Positions 1 through 10,040 of a stretch of 64,000 nt of DNA are shown here, piece after piece (within the stretch, counting starts at the first letter, position 1; each line of letters begins with the position of its first letter). This DNA comes from Planctomycetaceae bacterium. Its GTDB lineage: Bacteria; Planctomycetota; Planctomycetia; Planctomycetales; Planctomycetaceae. Location of the stretch: positions 1-64,000 of the forward strand of contig JADZEF010000238.1 of assembly GCA_020850695.1 (NCBI GenBank), given 5' to 3'. The notes beneath the pieces were generated by a model. It saw only the letters and a program-made list of their open reading frames with translations. It was not told where the DNA came from and made no database searches. Made by a program: the position numbers and the translations under genes.

Positions 1-200
1 ACCCTGGGTGGACAGTGGAAAACGATGCGAACCCCAACGGGGTTCTACTCTGCGTGCGGGTGGGCTCGGATTACTCCGCTTCTTCGACGCTGATCGTCGT
101 ACCCCGTTGGGGTACCGGGGAACTTCGGCGTGAACCCAGGGTGCGCTCGCAAAGCCTCGCGACCCTGGGCTACGGCGTACAACGCCTTCGGCGTAAAGCA
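1..200. repeat. Long intergenic palindromic repeat, family B, copy 1 (cut by window edge)
   Basis: This is the right half and centre of a roughly 240-bp element that recurs at 15160-15400 and 60682-60906. Shared landmarks are ACCCTGGGTG, a central CCCCAACGGGGTTCTAC, the palindrome TACCCCGTTGGGGTA, then CCCAGGGTGCGCTCGC and GTACAACGCCTTCGGCGTAAA. The complete copies have mirrored outer arms, so the element is a large inverted repeat. The left arm is lost off the window edge. No protein is proposed here. Positions 201-363, before the esterase gene, hold nothing recognisable. Confidence 0.8.
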
Positions 201-363
201 CAATCATCCATGGCCGCGCGCCTTACAATCGTGGTCGGTGATTTAGAAATCCTGGCGGAAGTTCTGCAGGAACCTTGCCGCGGCGAGGGTTTTCTGCGTT
301 GATCGAGGGACGCCGGGATTTCCGACGTTCCCGTGATCCGGCCGAAAGCCTTCGAGACGCCGC

Positions 364-1512
364 ATGCCGACTCATCACCGTTTCAGTCGCCGCCAGGTCC
401 TTGCGCTCTCGGTTGTCGGTGCGGCGACTCTCCTGCGAGCGTCCGGGAGCCGCGGCGATTCTGCCGCGGCGGAAGTCGGATGGCTTGCGGAAGTCCAGGC
501 GCGTCCCACGGACATTCCCGAGCCGGCCCCGCCGCTGCGGCCGCTTCTCATGACTCCCGGGGGCAAGCCTCTGGGCACGCTCGGGGAGTGGCGGACTCGC
601 CGGAAGGAGCTGCGCGAGGAGTGGCTCGCGTTCCTCGGTCCGATGCCCGAGCGCCCGGAGACGAAGCTGACGGTGCTCCGGGAAGACAGTCCCGAGGGCT
701 GCGTCCGGCAACTGGTGCGCTATGAGTCGGAGCCGGGAATTCCGGTTGAGGGGTATCTGCTTCGACCGACCGGTCCCGCCGCAGGCCGGCTCCAGGGGAA
801 GGACGGCAAGCGGCCCGCGATCGTCGCACTGCACCAGACGACGAATGACTCGATCGACGAAATCGCCGGCGTCTCCGGACCCGAGTCGATGCAGATCGGG
901 CTCAAGCTCTGCCGTCGCGGATTCGTGGTGTTCTGCCCGCGGTGCTTTCTCTGGCAGGGAACGCGAGACATCGGCAAGGCGACGGCCGATTTCCGGGCGC
1001 GTCGGCCGGACACGCTGGGAATGCACAAAATGCTTTACGACGCGATGCGGGGCGTTGACGTTCTCGTCGCGCAGCCGGACGTCGATGCTCGGCGAATCGG
1101 GGCCGCGGGGCACTCGCTCGGGGCGAAGGAAGTGCTTTACCTTGCGGCGTTCGACGAGCGGGTGCAGGCGGCCGTTGCGAGCGAAGGGGGAGTCGGTTTT
1201 CCGTTCACCAACTGGAATGCTCCGTGGTATCTCGGTCCGAAGATCCGCGAGGCCGGTTTTCCGCTGAATCATCACGAGTTGATCGCCCTGGCGGCCCCGC
1301 GGGCCGTCCTGATCCTCGCCGGCGAGAAGGGGAGCGGCGCGGCCGACGGCGACCGGACCTGGCCGTACCTCGAAGCGGCGCTTCCCGTCTACCACCTTTA
1401 CCGAAGGCCGGCTCGCCTCGGTCTGCTCAATCACCGCCAGGGGCACTCCGTTCCCGCCGCCGCCTTCGATCGCCTGGCGGAGTGGCTCGAAACCTACACG
1501 CGGGCGGGGTAG
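364..1512 (+). CDS. Tat-exported alpha/beta hydrolase (esterase/dienelactone hydrolase-like)
   Basis: A 382-residue secreted hydrolase. The N-terminus carries a twin-arginine motif (SRRQVLAL) followed by a hydrophobic stretch ending near ADSAAA-like residues, so export in folded form by Tat is likely. The nucleophile elbow GHSLGA places the catalytic Ser at residue 251. His361 (NHRQGHS) is the probable catalytic His, and an Asp in the EKGSGAADGD region could complete the triad. The architecture resembles the acetyl xylan esterase / dienelactone hydrolase-like proteins that are abundant in planctomycetes and often act on polysaccharide side groups. The substrate cannot be read from sequence. 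It stands alone, convergent with the next gene. Confidence 0.85.
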   Translation: MPTHHRFSRRQVLALSVVGAATLLRASGSRGDSAAAEVGWLAEVQARPTDIPEPAPPLRPLLMTPGGKPLGTLGEWRTRRKELREEWLAFLGPMPERPETKLTVLREDSPEGCVRQLVRYESEPGIPVEGYLLRPTGPAAGRLQGKDGKRPAIVALHQTTNDSIDEIAGVSGPESMQIGLKLCRRGFVVFCPRCFLWQGTRDIGKATADFRARRPDTLGMHKMLYDAMRGVDVLVAQPDVDARRIGAAGHSLGAKEVLYLAAFDERVQAAVASEGGVGFPFTNWNAPWYLGPKIREAGFPLNHHELIALAAPRAVLILAGEKGSGAADGDRTWPYLEAALPVYHLYRRPARLGLLNHRQGHSVPAAAFDRLAEWLETYTRAG

Positions 1513-1643
1513 GAGAACGTCGCGACGCAGGACAACTGCAATTTCACTTCGCGCATTGTCTGCCCTCCCGTCCGGAATCCGACAGGGTCCGCATCCCTCC
1601 AGGAATGAGGGGGCTGAATGTCCGAGACGCGGTCTGGACATCG

Positions 1644-2453
1644 CTACCGGCTCAACACGACGACGCGCTTGTCGACATTCAGGACCTGGACTCCGGCCGG
1701 TAGTTCGACAAGCGGCGCCGGCCAGTGATCGTGTCCGCGCACGACAAGTTTCGGAGGGCGACTTTCGATCCGTTCACGGACATTCGCCCTCCCCTTGAGC
1801 CTGTGATGAGGGGCATCAGGCCCATCATGCAGAATCAAGAGGTCGAGCGGTTCGTGGAGCACCGTTTCCAGTCGAGAGAGATAGTCCTCGTCCGTCCGCC
1901 GCCAGGGCTTGCGGGGATTGCCAAGGATGCCGCTGACTCCGCCGATTCTCAGGCTCCCGAAACAACGGGAAGTGCCATCGAAAAAATGCAGGTTGCCGGC
2001 AAACCGGGGCGGCGTGCCGGGTTGCGGGCCAAAGGCGTCGTGGTTTCCCGCGACGCCGGCGACCCACGCGAAGTGGCGGCCGAACGCTCTCCACACATCC
2101 GAGACATTCCCGATTCCCCCGCGGGCATCGAGGGCCGGCTCGGTCCAGAAATCTCCGGCGAGAACGACGGCGGTCCGTGCGGGCGAGAAGCCCCATGCGG
2201 GAAGCCATTCGTCCGCCAATCGCTCCGGGATGGCTTCTCCCAGGAGCCGCGGCGGTCGCCCGCACGAGTCGTGGAAGGTTTCCCGCGCCTGAAGATCGCT
2301 TGTGATGAGGAGCGTGTCGACTCCCTTGGGAAGTCCTTCGACCCGGCCCGTCAGGACGGGAATCGTTTCCTCCGCGAACATGCCGGGCGAGCCTCCCGCG
2401 TTGAGGCACCGGATCTGGTGAACGGGATTGGAATCGAGGGACAGTATCCGCAT
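1644..2453 (-). CDS. Calcineurin-like metallophosphoesterase
   Basis: A 269-residue cytosolic protein with the ordered metallophosphoesterase motifs: TSDLQA (motif I), AGDFW (motif II), AGNHD (motif III), a His in LILHDG and RGHDHW (motif V). Two metal ions would be held by these Asp/His/Asn residues for phosphoester hydrolysis. Motif I reads D-x-Q rather than the usual D-x-H, so one metal site may be altered. The closing segment, where the protein compares with the fold's C-terminal strand, is intact. The substrate is unknown. It starts at an ATG and diverges from the enolase-superfamily gene. Confidence 0.82.
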   Translation of the reverse strand: MRILSLDSNPVHQIRCLNAGGSPGMFAEETIPVLTGRVEGLPKGVDTLLITSDLQARETFHDSCGRPPRLLGEAIPERLADEWLPAWGFSPARTAVVLAGDFWTEPALDARGGIGNVSDVWRAFGRHFAWVAGVAGNHDAFGPQPGTPPRFAGNLHFFDGTSRCFGSLRIGGVSGILGNPRKPWRRTDEDYLSRLETVLHEPLDLLILHDGPDAPHHRLKGRANVRERIESRPPKLVVRGHDHWPAPLVELPAGVQVLNVDKRVVVLSR

Positions 2454-2942
2454 GGCCGGACCTCCGAGAGAATCTCACGAGGACACCGGACGTCCCGGCT
2501 TTGTTCGGTGGAATCGGCGGCGTCCATTTTCCATGGAGCGGTTTTTCGACCGTTGAGAGCTCTCTCAAACCGGATGGCAGGGAATCCTCAGGAATGCGAA
2601 AGTGATGGCGCTCTGCATCAAGACACTGGAGTTTCGCGGGTTGTCGATCTCCTGATCGATCCGGTTGCGTCCTACGGAATGCGACGGCAGCGTTGCGACT
2701 TCGGGTCGAGTTCGGAAAGATGGGTACGGAATGGCTCGATGCCGGTGATGCCGGGACGCAATCGGCTGGCCGAACCGCTCTCGAATGAACAAGATGCAAT
2801 CCGAGTTTTCCTGCGGGGTTCGCCGCGGTGGACCTTGAAATCTTCTTGAACGAATCCAGAGTGGCCGATAAGATCCACGGGGACTTTGACGCCCGTCCCC
2901 CTCTGCGCGCCCTTCACGTTCACCTCAAGCGATCTGGGAGCA
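2454..2942. other. Intergenic region between divergent genes
   Basis: This 489-nt stretch separates the divergent metallophosphoesterase and enolase-superfamily genes and must hold both promoters. Short open frames exist on both strands, but they lack ribosome binding sites and family resemblance. No repeat or RNA is apparent. Confidence 0.4.
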
Positions 2943-4295
<1,353 letters not shown>

Positions 4296-4340
4296 TGGCG
4301 TCGTGGCTCGGACTTCCAAGCCGAGCGTTCAAGGGACTTT

Positions 4341-4368
4341 TGTCCGGCCTGGGAAGGCCGGACTACGG
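4341..4368. repeat. Fragment of palindromic repeat family C
   Basis: TGTCCGGCCT-GG-GAAGGCCGGACTACGG is a single hairpin that resembles the arm of the 119-bp family C elements at 20334 and 48969. It lies immediately upstream of the rRNA methylase gene. An upstream GTG start would translate it, which is why the later ATG was preferred for that gene. Confidence 0.6.
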
Positions 4369-4374
4369 ATACGC

Positions 4375-5169
4375 ATGCCCCGACGCCGCAATGCACCTTC
4401 GAATCTCCTCGGCAGCCATCAGCGGTGCTGGCTGTGGGGGCGCAATGTCGTCGTCGAGACATTGACGGCCCGCAAGTGGAAGCCGCTCGAAATCCTGCTC
4501 TCGGACGCTCTCTCCGCGGCCCAGCGCTCGGTCATCGAGCAACTCGCGTCGGCCGACCGGATTCCCTTACAGGTCGAAACGAACGACCGCCTCACGCAGC
4601 TTTGCAAGTCGGCCGAGCATCAGGGGCATCTCGCCAGGATGCCGCCCTTCCCCTATGACGATGCCGAGAAGTTACTCGAAAATCGTCCTGCGGCCCCGCT
4701 GTACCTCGCGCTCGACGGCATTCAGGATCCCTTCAACTTCGGATCGATGCTGCGCTCGGCCGAGGTGCTCGGCGTCGATGCGGTGTTCCTGGGAGAGACG
4801 CGCCAAGTCGCCGTGACGAGCCATGTCGCCCGCAGCTCGGCCGGGGCCGTCAATCATGTTCGCATCGCCCGGGTGGCCGATCTCGCCGATTGGATGATGC
4901 GGGTGAAGTCGCTTGGCATCCGCACGGTGGGCGCCACCGAAAAAGCGAGCGACCCGCCCGACGCCTATGATTTCCGACAGCCGACGATGATCGTCCTTGG
5001 AAACGAAGGGACGGGCCTGACTCCGACGGTGCTTGCGGCGTGCGACGCCCGCGTCGGCATTCCTCAGACAGGCTGCGTCAACTCGCTGAACGCGGCCGTC
5101 GCGGCCGGAATCCTTTTTTACGAAGCCCACCGCCAGCGGCATCCCCATGCGACTCGGCATCCTCTCTGA
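4375..5169 (+). CDS. TrmH/SpoU family RNA 2'-O-ribose methyltransferase (RlmB-like)
   Basis: A 264-residue SPOUT-fold methyltransferase that transfers a methyl group from SAM to a ribose 2'-OH in rRNA or tRNA. An N-terminal substrate-binding domain (GRNVVVETL, about 1-90) precedes the catalytic domain. The three SpoU motifs are present: DPFNFGSMLRSAE (motif 1, Asn/Arg), IVLGNEGTGL (motif 2) and VNSLNAAVAAGILFYE (motif 3). The best match is the RlmB group acting on 23S rRNA, but sequence alone does not fix the target nucleotide. The ATG at 4375 avoids 24 residues that would come from a palindromic repeat. The 3' end overlaps the next gene by 23 nt, implying coupled translation. Confidence 0.9.
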   Translation: MPRRRNAPSNLLGSHQRCWLWGRNVVVETLTARKWKPLEILLSDALSAAQRSVIEQLASADRIPLQVETNDRLTQLCKSAEHQGHLARMPPFPYDDAEKLLENRPAAPLYLALDGIQDPFNFGSMLRSAEVLGVDAVFLGETRQVAVTSHVARSSAGAVNHVRIARVADLADWMMRVKSLGIRTVGATEKASDPPDAYDFRQPTMIVLGNEGTGLTPTVLAACDARVGIPQTGCVNSLNAAVAAGILFYEAHRQRHPHATRHPL

Positions 5170-5650
5170 CACGCATGATCAGCTCGACCGCACGCGGGCC
5201 GCGGTGCGGCTGCTGCGCGACAAAGGGGCCGACGCCCTGATCCATTGCGGGGACGTGACGACGCCGCCGATCATTGAAGCGTGCGGCGTGCTTCCACTGT
5301 GGTTTGTCTTCGGGAATAACGACGTAGACGACGTTTCGGCCCTGCGTGACGCCGCGTCATTACGGGACGCGACGTGCCTCGAGTGGGGCGGACTCATCTC
5401 ACTGGGCGGAAGGCGCATCGCCGTCACGCATGGGCATCAGCGGATGGAAGTTCGCAGAGTCCTGGCGGAACGTCCGGAGTACCTGTTGGCGGGGCACTCG
5501 CACATCGCCTCCGACTCGACCATTGATGGCGTGCGGCGGATCAATCCGGGGGCGCTGCACCGGGCTCGCACCTACACGGTTGCCCTGCTTGATCTGGAAA
5601 GGGACGAATTGTCGTTCCTGACCGTGCCGCCCACGCCCGATGACCATTAG
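5147..5650 (+). CDS. YfcE/MJ0936-type phosphodiesterase
   Basis: A 167-residue compact metallophosphoesterase. Motifs in order are SDTHDQ, HCGDV, FGNND (GNxD/H), THGHQ and AGHSH, with a terminal INPGAL signature typical of the YfcE/MJ0936 family. These proteins are Mn-dependent phosphodiesterases of uncertain physiological substrate. It begins inside the 3' end of the TrmH-family gene and is probably co-expressed with it. Length and motif spacing are normal. Confidence 0.9.
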   Translation: MRLGILSDTHDQLDRTRAAVRLLRDKGADALIHCGDVTTPPIIEACGVLPLWFVFGNNDVDDVSALRDAASLRDATCLEWGGLISLGGRRIAVTHGHQRMEVRRVLAERPEYLLAGHSHIASDSTIDGVRRINPGALHRARTYTVALLDLERDELSFLTVPPTPDDH

Positions 5651-5915
5651 AGCACTTCTCGGCATGATCATTGACGACGGATTCCGTTTAATCGATGCGT
5701 TCGGGATTGCCGTAAAGCCCAGAGAATGGGCAACCGTTCCTGTCTGACGAGCATCCCTGTCGAAACATTTGTGTCTTTGTGCCGAAAACGCATAATCAGT
5801 CGTTTAAATTTGGTATTTGTACGCATGAACCCTTATCGCTGAGTCTCGATGGGTGCTAGCTTTTTCTAAGCGTCCGTCGTTTTCTTTGCTGACTTCTCTG
5901 CCGAGGTGCTGTGTA

Positions 5916-6920
5916 ATGCTGTCCAGTTCTTCCCCCGCGACGAAAGCTCGCTCCGGATGGAGCCGGGGATTCACGCTGATCGAACTTCTGGTCGTCATCG
6001 CGATCATTGCCATTCTGATCGCGCTGTTGCTGCCGGCGGTTCAGCAGGCCCGCGAAGCCGCCCGTCGCACTCAGTGCCGCAACAGTCTGAAGCAACTCGG
6101 GCTGGCCGTGCACAACTATCACGACGTTTATAACCGGCTCCCCATCGGGACGCGATACAGTACGGCGGCTCCGAACTGGCGGATCGGTCTGCTCCCCTAC
6201 CTCGATCAGGCCCCGGTCTTCAACAGGCTCAACTTCGCGGATTCGTTCAGCGGAGCCAACTACGGGACCAATTCGGTTCTGAACAACCTCTTCATTCCGG
6301 TTTACAAGTGCGCGTCCAGTCCGCTGCCGGGCAACGCGAACTCGGGCAACTACGCCCAGAACGCCGCGGCGGGCATGACCCACGACTACGTCGGCATCGC
6401 GGGCGGAATTGATTCCACCGGGGTGATTCCGGCGACGCAATGCTCGCCGGAGCACCGCTACGGCGGCATCACCTGCGTCAACGGACTCCTGACGGGGAAC
6501 TACTGCTACGGGCTCCGGGACGTAACGGACGGGACGTCGAACGTGATGGTCATCGCTGAGCAGTCCGGGTCGATCGGAACCAGTGACATCCGTGCGAATT
6601 ACTACGGCGGCTGGGGTGGTTTCACACGTCCGATGGGGCCTGGCACCGATACGACGGCGACGCTCACTTCGTGGACGTCGTCGACCGACACGTGGGGAAC
6701 CGGCATCACGACGGTGCGGTATGCGATCAATCCGAAGACCACTGCCACTGGCATGAACGAAGTTTATGACATGAACACCGCCCTCACGTCGTATCACTCG
6801 GGCGGGATCAACGCCTTGATGACGGACGGAGCGGTCCGCTTCATCTCCGAAAACATCAACTTCGTGAATCTCGTCAACCTGGCCTCGAAGGCGGATGGCG
6901 TTCCGCTCGGCGATTTCTAA
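5916..6920 (+). CDS. DUF1559 protein with type IV pilin-like N-terminus
   Basis: A 334-residue protein of the large planctomycete DUF1559 (SBP_bac_10) family. Near the N-terminus is the prepilin cleavage/methylation motif G-FTLIELL, followed by a long hydrophobic helix ([17 protein letters not shown]) and the family motif [19 protein letters not shown] type IV prepilin peptidase would cut after Gly and leave a membrane-anchored protein with a large globular domain containing the C-terminal H-S-GG-x-N-x-L-M-T-D-G-A-V motif. The ATG at 5916 gives a short basic leader; an upstream frame from 5853 would be longer than typical. A lipoprotein gene follows, a common pairing. Confidence 0.92.
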   Translation: MLSSSSPATKARSGWSRGFTLIELLVVIAIIAILIALLLPAVQQAREAARRTQCRNSLKQLGLAVHNYHDVYNRLPIGTRYSTAAPNWRIGLLPYLDQAPVFNRLNFADSFSGANYGTNSVLNNLFIPVYKCASSPLPGNANSGNYAQNAAAGMTHDYVGIAGGIDSTGVIPATQCSPEHRYGGITCVNGLLTGNYCYGLRDVTDGTSNVMVIAEQSGSIGTSDIRANYYGGWGGFTRPMGPGTDTTATLTSWTSSTDTWGTGITTVRYAINPKTTATGMNEVYDMNTALTSYHSGGINALMTDGAVRFISENINFVNLVNLASKADGVPLGDF

Positions 6921-7043
6921 GACCAGGGCGCGACGCGGGAGAATTCCAAGGGTCCGAACCGTCCTCAGTCCGCTGCGGGCGGTCCGGGCCCTGTCTCGTT
7001 TGAGCCATTCCCTTTTCCGCTTCTTTTCTGAGATGCTTTCCAG

Positions 7044-7472
7044 ATGAAATCAATTCCCACGATGACTTCCAATCGCCTGACGGCGATGCTCCTGATCGGG
7101 CTGCTTGTGACAGGATGCACCAGCGGTGACGGCTCGAAGCCGAAGAAGACGGGTACCGTCTCCGGCAAGGTGACATTCTCGGAAAAGGGTGTCGAGAACG
7201 GAGTCGTCAATCTGGAAGGCGTCGGCACCGGCGCGGCGGCGTCGGCCCCCATCAAGGATGGCGAGTTCACGTTCCCGACACCCGTCGAGGTGGGGCAATA
7301 CAAGGTCAGTATTTCTCCGCCTCCGGAACAGCCCCCCGTTCCCGGCCAGACCGCCCCGCCCGCCGATCCGAAGGATATTCCGGCGAAGTACCGCAGCATC
7401 AAGACGAGTGACATTCCACCGGTCGAAGTGAAGGAAGGCGAAAACAAGTTCGACTTTTCGCTCAAGCCCTGA
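7044..7472 (+). CDS. Small carboxypeptidase-regulatory-like lipoprotein
   Basis: A 142-residue lipoprotein. The lipobox LVTGC puts the lipidated Cys at residue 25. The mature domain has a beta-sandwich pattern (VSGKVTFSEKGVENGVVNL, then GEFTFPTPVEVGQYKVSI) typical of transthyretin/carboxypeptidase-regulatory-like domains. A Pro-rich segment follows and the end contains a DIPAKY motif. Such proteins commonly sit directly downstream of DUF1559 genes in planctomycetes and are probably surface or periplasmic partners. This one lies 123 nt after the DUF1559 gene and 12 nt before the membrane-protein gene. The exact role is unknown. Confidence 0.85.
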   Translation: MKSIPTMTSNRLTAMLLIGLLVTGCTSGDGSKPKKTGTVSGKVTFSEKGVENGVVNLEGVGTGAAASAPIKDGEFTFPTPVEVGQYKVSISPPPEQPPVPGQTAPPADPKDIPAKYRSIKTSDIPPVEVKEGENKFDFSLKP

Positions 7473-7484
7473 CCGGAGTCGTGC

Positions 7485-8819
7485 GTGTCGCCGGCCCTCG
7501 TGATTCTGATCATTGACGGCGTCCTGACCGGCGCTGCCGCATGGCTATGGGATTCGGGGCGCGATTCGGTCGCATTCTGGGCGTTCGTCTCGCTCGGGGT
7601 CGTCGCTTTCGGGCAGATCCTTCTGTTCGCTGTCCGCCCCTCGGCGAATCGCTCGCTGAAGATTCAGCTGGCCCTCCGCAAAGCGCATCTCGTGCAGATG
7701 CCGCTTCACACGACGGTCTATGTGTACTGGGGGCTGTACTGGGCCGACGTGAGCCGGCACGCCCCGTTTCTGCTCTGCCAGATCGCTCTCGCCTTCGCAC
7801 TCGACAGTCTGTTCTCCTGGTGGCGTCGCGGCGTCTGGCAGGCGGGGCTCGGGCCCATCCCCATCTGCATGAGCACCAACCTGTTCTTCTGGTCGCGCGA
7901 CGACACCGCGTGGCTGCAGTTCGGGCTCATCGGCCTCGCCTATCTCGCGAAGGAATACCTCGTCTGGAAGCGGGATGGACGCGTCCGGCACATCTTCAAT
8001 CCGTCCGCGTTCCCAATCGCCGTCATCGGCGCCTTCCTGCTGGCGACGCAGTCCGTCGGGCTGACCCGCGGCGTCGACATCGTCGGCTCGTTCGACCTCC
8101 CTCCCAGCTTCTACGAAGTCGTCTTCATGACGGGCATCGTGGTGCAGCTGGTGTTCTTCACCACGTGGATCTCGTTCGGCGCGATCGGAACGCTGATCAT
8201 TCTGTACTATGCGTCGATCGCGCTGCTGGGAATCCGCTTCGGGCCGACCGCCTTCGATCCCTCGGTGTTCCTCGGAGCGACGCTGCTCGTCACCGATCCC
8301 GCGACCAGTCCCTCATCGCGGGCGGGGAAGCTCCTCTTCGGGATCAGCTACGGGCTGCTGGTGTTCGTCTTCTGCGTCGTGCTCCGCATGCTGGAGATGC
8401 CGTCGTATTTCGACAAGATCCTTCCGGCTCCCTTCTGCAACCTGATGGTTCCGTGGCTCGAATCGCTGGGAGTGCGGATTGAAACCGCGCTGGCGAACAC
8501 GACCGCGCTGAGGATCTTTCAGAACCGGCTCGTCCCCGTCGCGCTGTATGCGACAACGTTCGCCGTGACTCTCCCATCGCTGAAGAATCCGACGTTTGGC
8601 GGCTACAACCCGCTGCCGCCCCCCGCCATCAACTTCAGCGATCCCGTCTCGCGACAGCTGCTGGCCTCGCACGCCTGCCGCACGCAGTTTCCCGAGGTCT
8701 ACCGCCCCTTCGGCTTCGTGGAAGAGGCGCGGAAGTATCACGTCATTCGGCCGTTCCTGCAGCGGGCCGTGGGTGACTCGCCGCCGGCGCAGCCGTCGCT
8801 GCGGTCGGCGTCCCGGTAG
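7485..8819 (+). CDS. NqrB/RnfD-like polytopic membrane protein (solitary)
   Basis: A 444-residue integral membrane protein with about eight to ten hydrophobic helices. HIFNPSAF and LLVTDPATSPSSRAGKLLFG match the conserved segments of the NqrB/RnfD family, whose members bind covalent FMN in Na+-translocating NADH:quinone oxidoreductase and Rnf complexes. The Thr of the TDPATSPS segment may be the flavin attachment site, but this is inference. No nqr or rnf partner is present in the window. The last 90 residues (QLLASHACRTQF onwards) look soluble. It starts at a GTG 12 nt after the lipoprotein stop, suggesting the same transcript. Confidence 0.72.
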   Translation: MSPALVILIIDGVLTGAAAWLWDSGRDSVAFWAFVSLGVVAFGQILLFAVRPSANRSLKIQLALRKAHLVQMPLHTTVYVYWGLYWADVSRHAPFLLCQIALAFALDSLFSWWRRGVWQAGLGPIPICMSTNLFFWSRDDTAWLQFGLIGLAYLAKEYLVWKRDGRVRHIFNPSAFPIAVIGAFLLATQSVGLTRGVDIVGSFDLPPSFYEVVFMTGIVVQLVFFTTWISFGAIGTLIILYYASIALLGIRFGPTAFDPSVFLGATLLVTDPATSPSSRAGKLLFGISYGLLVFVFCVVLRMLEMPSYFDKILPAPFCNLMVPWLESLGVRIETALANTTALRIFQNRLVPVALYATTFAVTLPSLKNPTFGGYNPLPPPAINFSDPVSRQLLASHACRTQFPEVYRPFGFVEEARKYHVIRPFLQRAVGDSPPAQPSLRSASR

Positions 8820-8925
8820 AAGCAGCGACCTTGAACGGATACGCTGTGCGGTCGAACGGCCCGGTCCCTCCGGCCCGCCGGTTTCCAGGTTCGCCCCCGC
8901 CCCGCCCCTTCCACGGATCTCGCCG

Positions 8926-9906
8926 ATGCTCCGCGTGCTCTGTACGTCGCTCAACGCAGAACAGGGACCCCACTTCGACATTCTCAAAGCGGCAGGTTTC
9001 GACGTCCGCTGCATCCGTCGCGACGTCAACGTCTACATCAACGGCAATCTCATCGAGCAGGTGAAGGACGCCGACGCCATCATCGCCGGCTCCGAGCCCT
9101 ACCCGCGGACGGTCATCGAAGCCCTGCCGAAGCTCCGCGTCATCGCCCGCACCGGCGTCGGCTTTGACGCCATCGACCTCAAGGCCTGCGACGACCGCGG
9201 CATCGTTGTGGCCACCACCCCGGGCGTCAACCACCATGCGGTGGCCGAGCACACCATCGCAATGCTGATGGCGGTCTCGCGCGGCTTCCCGCTGATCGAT
9301 CGCCAGGTGCGCGAGGCGGCGTGGAAGCGTGTTGCCCGCCCGCGGGTAATGGGCCGGACGATCGGCATCGTCGGCCTCGGCCGCATCGGCCAGGCGGTGG
9401 CCACCCGCGCTGCGGGGCTGGGAATGAAGATCCTCGGTTTCGAGCCCTACCCCAACCGAGAGTTCTGCTCCAAGTGGAACATCGATCTCGTCTCGTTCGA
9501 CGAGTTGATCAAGCAGTCGGATTACATCACGCTCCACTGTCCGATGTCGCCGGAGAACAAATATCTCATCCGCGAAGAGACGATCGCGAAGATGAAGCCG
9601 GGGGTCGTCATCATCAACACCGCCCGCGGGCTGCTCATCAACGAAAAGGATCTCTACGCAGCGCTGAAGTCGGGCAAGGTGCGGGCGGCCGGGCTCGACG
9701 TGTTCGAGGTGGAGCCGCTCCCGGCCGACAGCCCGCTGATCACGCTCGACAATGTGATCCTGGCCGGCCACCTGGCGGGCCTTGACGAAGAATCGCACCG
9801 CGACACGTTCGCGATGTGCGCGAACATCATCAAGGACCTGCACGAGGGGAAGTGGCCGGCCGAGTGCATCCAGAACCTGCGGGGAACAACGGGCTGGAAG
9901 TGGTGA
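8926..9906 (+). CDS. D-isomer-specific 2-hydroxyacid dehydrogenase (SerA-like)
   Basis: A 326-residue NAD-dependent dehydrogenase. The Rossmann fingerprint GIVGLGRIGQA lies near residue 150. The catalytic Arg is in IINTARG, a Glu follows in VFEVEPLP, and the general acid His is in LAGHLAGLDEES. It resembles phosphoglycerate dehydrogenase catalytic and NAD domains but lacks the C-terminal ACT domain, so serine biosynthesis is one possibility among other 2-oxoacid reductions. The ATG at 8926 begins the conserved sequence; 110 codons of open frame upstream overlap the preceding gene and are not homologous. Confidence 0.87.
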   Translation: MLRVLCTSLNAEQGPHFDILKAAGFDVRCIRRDVNVYINGNLIEQVKDADAIIAGSEPYPRTVIEALPKLRVIARTGVGFDAIDLKACDDRGIVVATTPGVNHHAVAEHTIAMLMAVSRGFPLIDRQVREAAWKRVARPRVMGRTIGIVGLGRIGQAVATRAAGLGMKILGFEPYPNREFCSKWNIDLVSFDELIKQSDYITLHCPMSPENKYLIREETIAKMKPGVVIINTARGLLINEKDLYAALKSGKVRAAGLDVFEVEPLPADSPLITLDNVILAGHLAGLDEESHRDTFAMCANIIKDLHEGKWPAECIQNLRGTTGWKW

Positions 9907-9965
9907 GCGGTGCGGAGCGGCCGCGAAGAAAGCAGTCACAGCTTTGTCGGAAAACGGAATGTGGA

Positions 9966-9995
9966 CGTAGCACGGGCATGAGTGCCCGTGCTACG
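9966..9995. repeat. REP palindrome, family A (single)
   Basis: This is a perfect 13-bp-arm hairpin (CGTAGCACGGGCA, TGAG loop, TGCCCGTGCTACG) between the dehydrogenase and MFS genes. It is the same sequence that brackets the RAYT transposase at 24.2-25.1 kb. Only one palindrome is present here. Confidence 0.9.
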
Positions 9996-10040
9996 AATGT
10001 CTGAGCCGCGCTGCGTACTCTATTCCCGTGGCTTCGTCCC

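Noticed and set aside
223-1641. Long minus-strand frame opposite the esterase
   Set aside because: Composition is Arg/Pro-rich and typical of a GC-rich antisense shadow; the plus-strand frame has a Tat signal and catalytic motifs.
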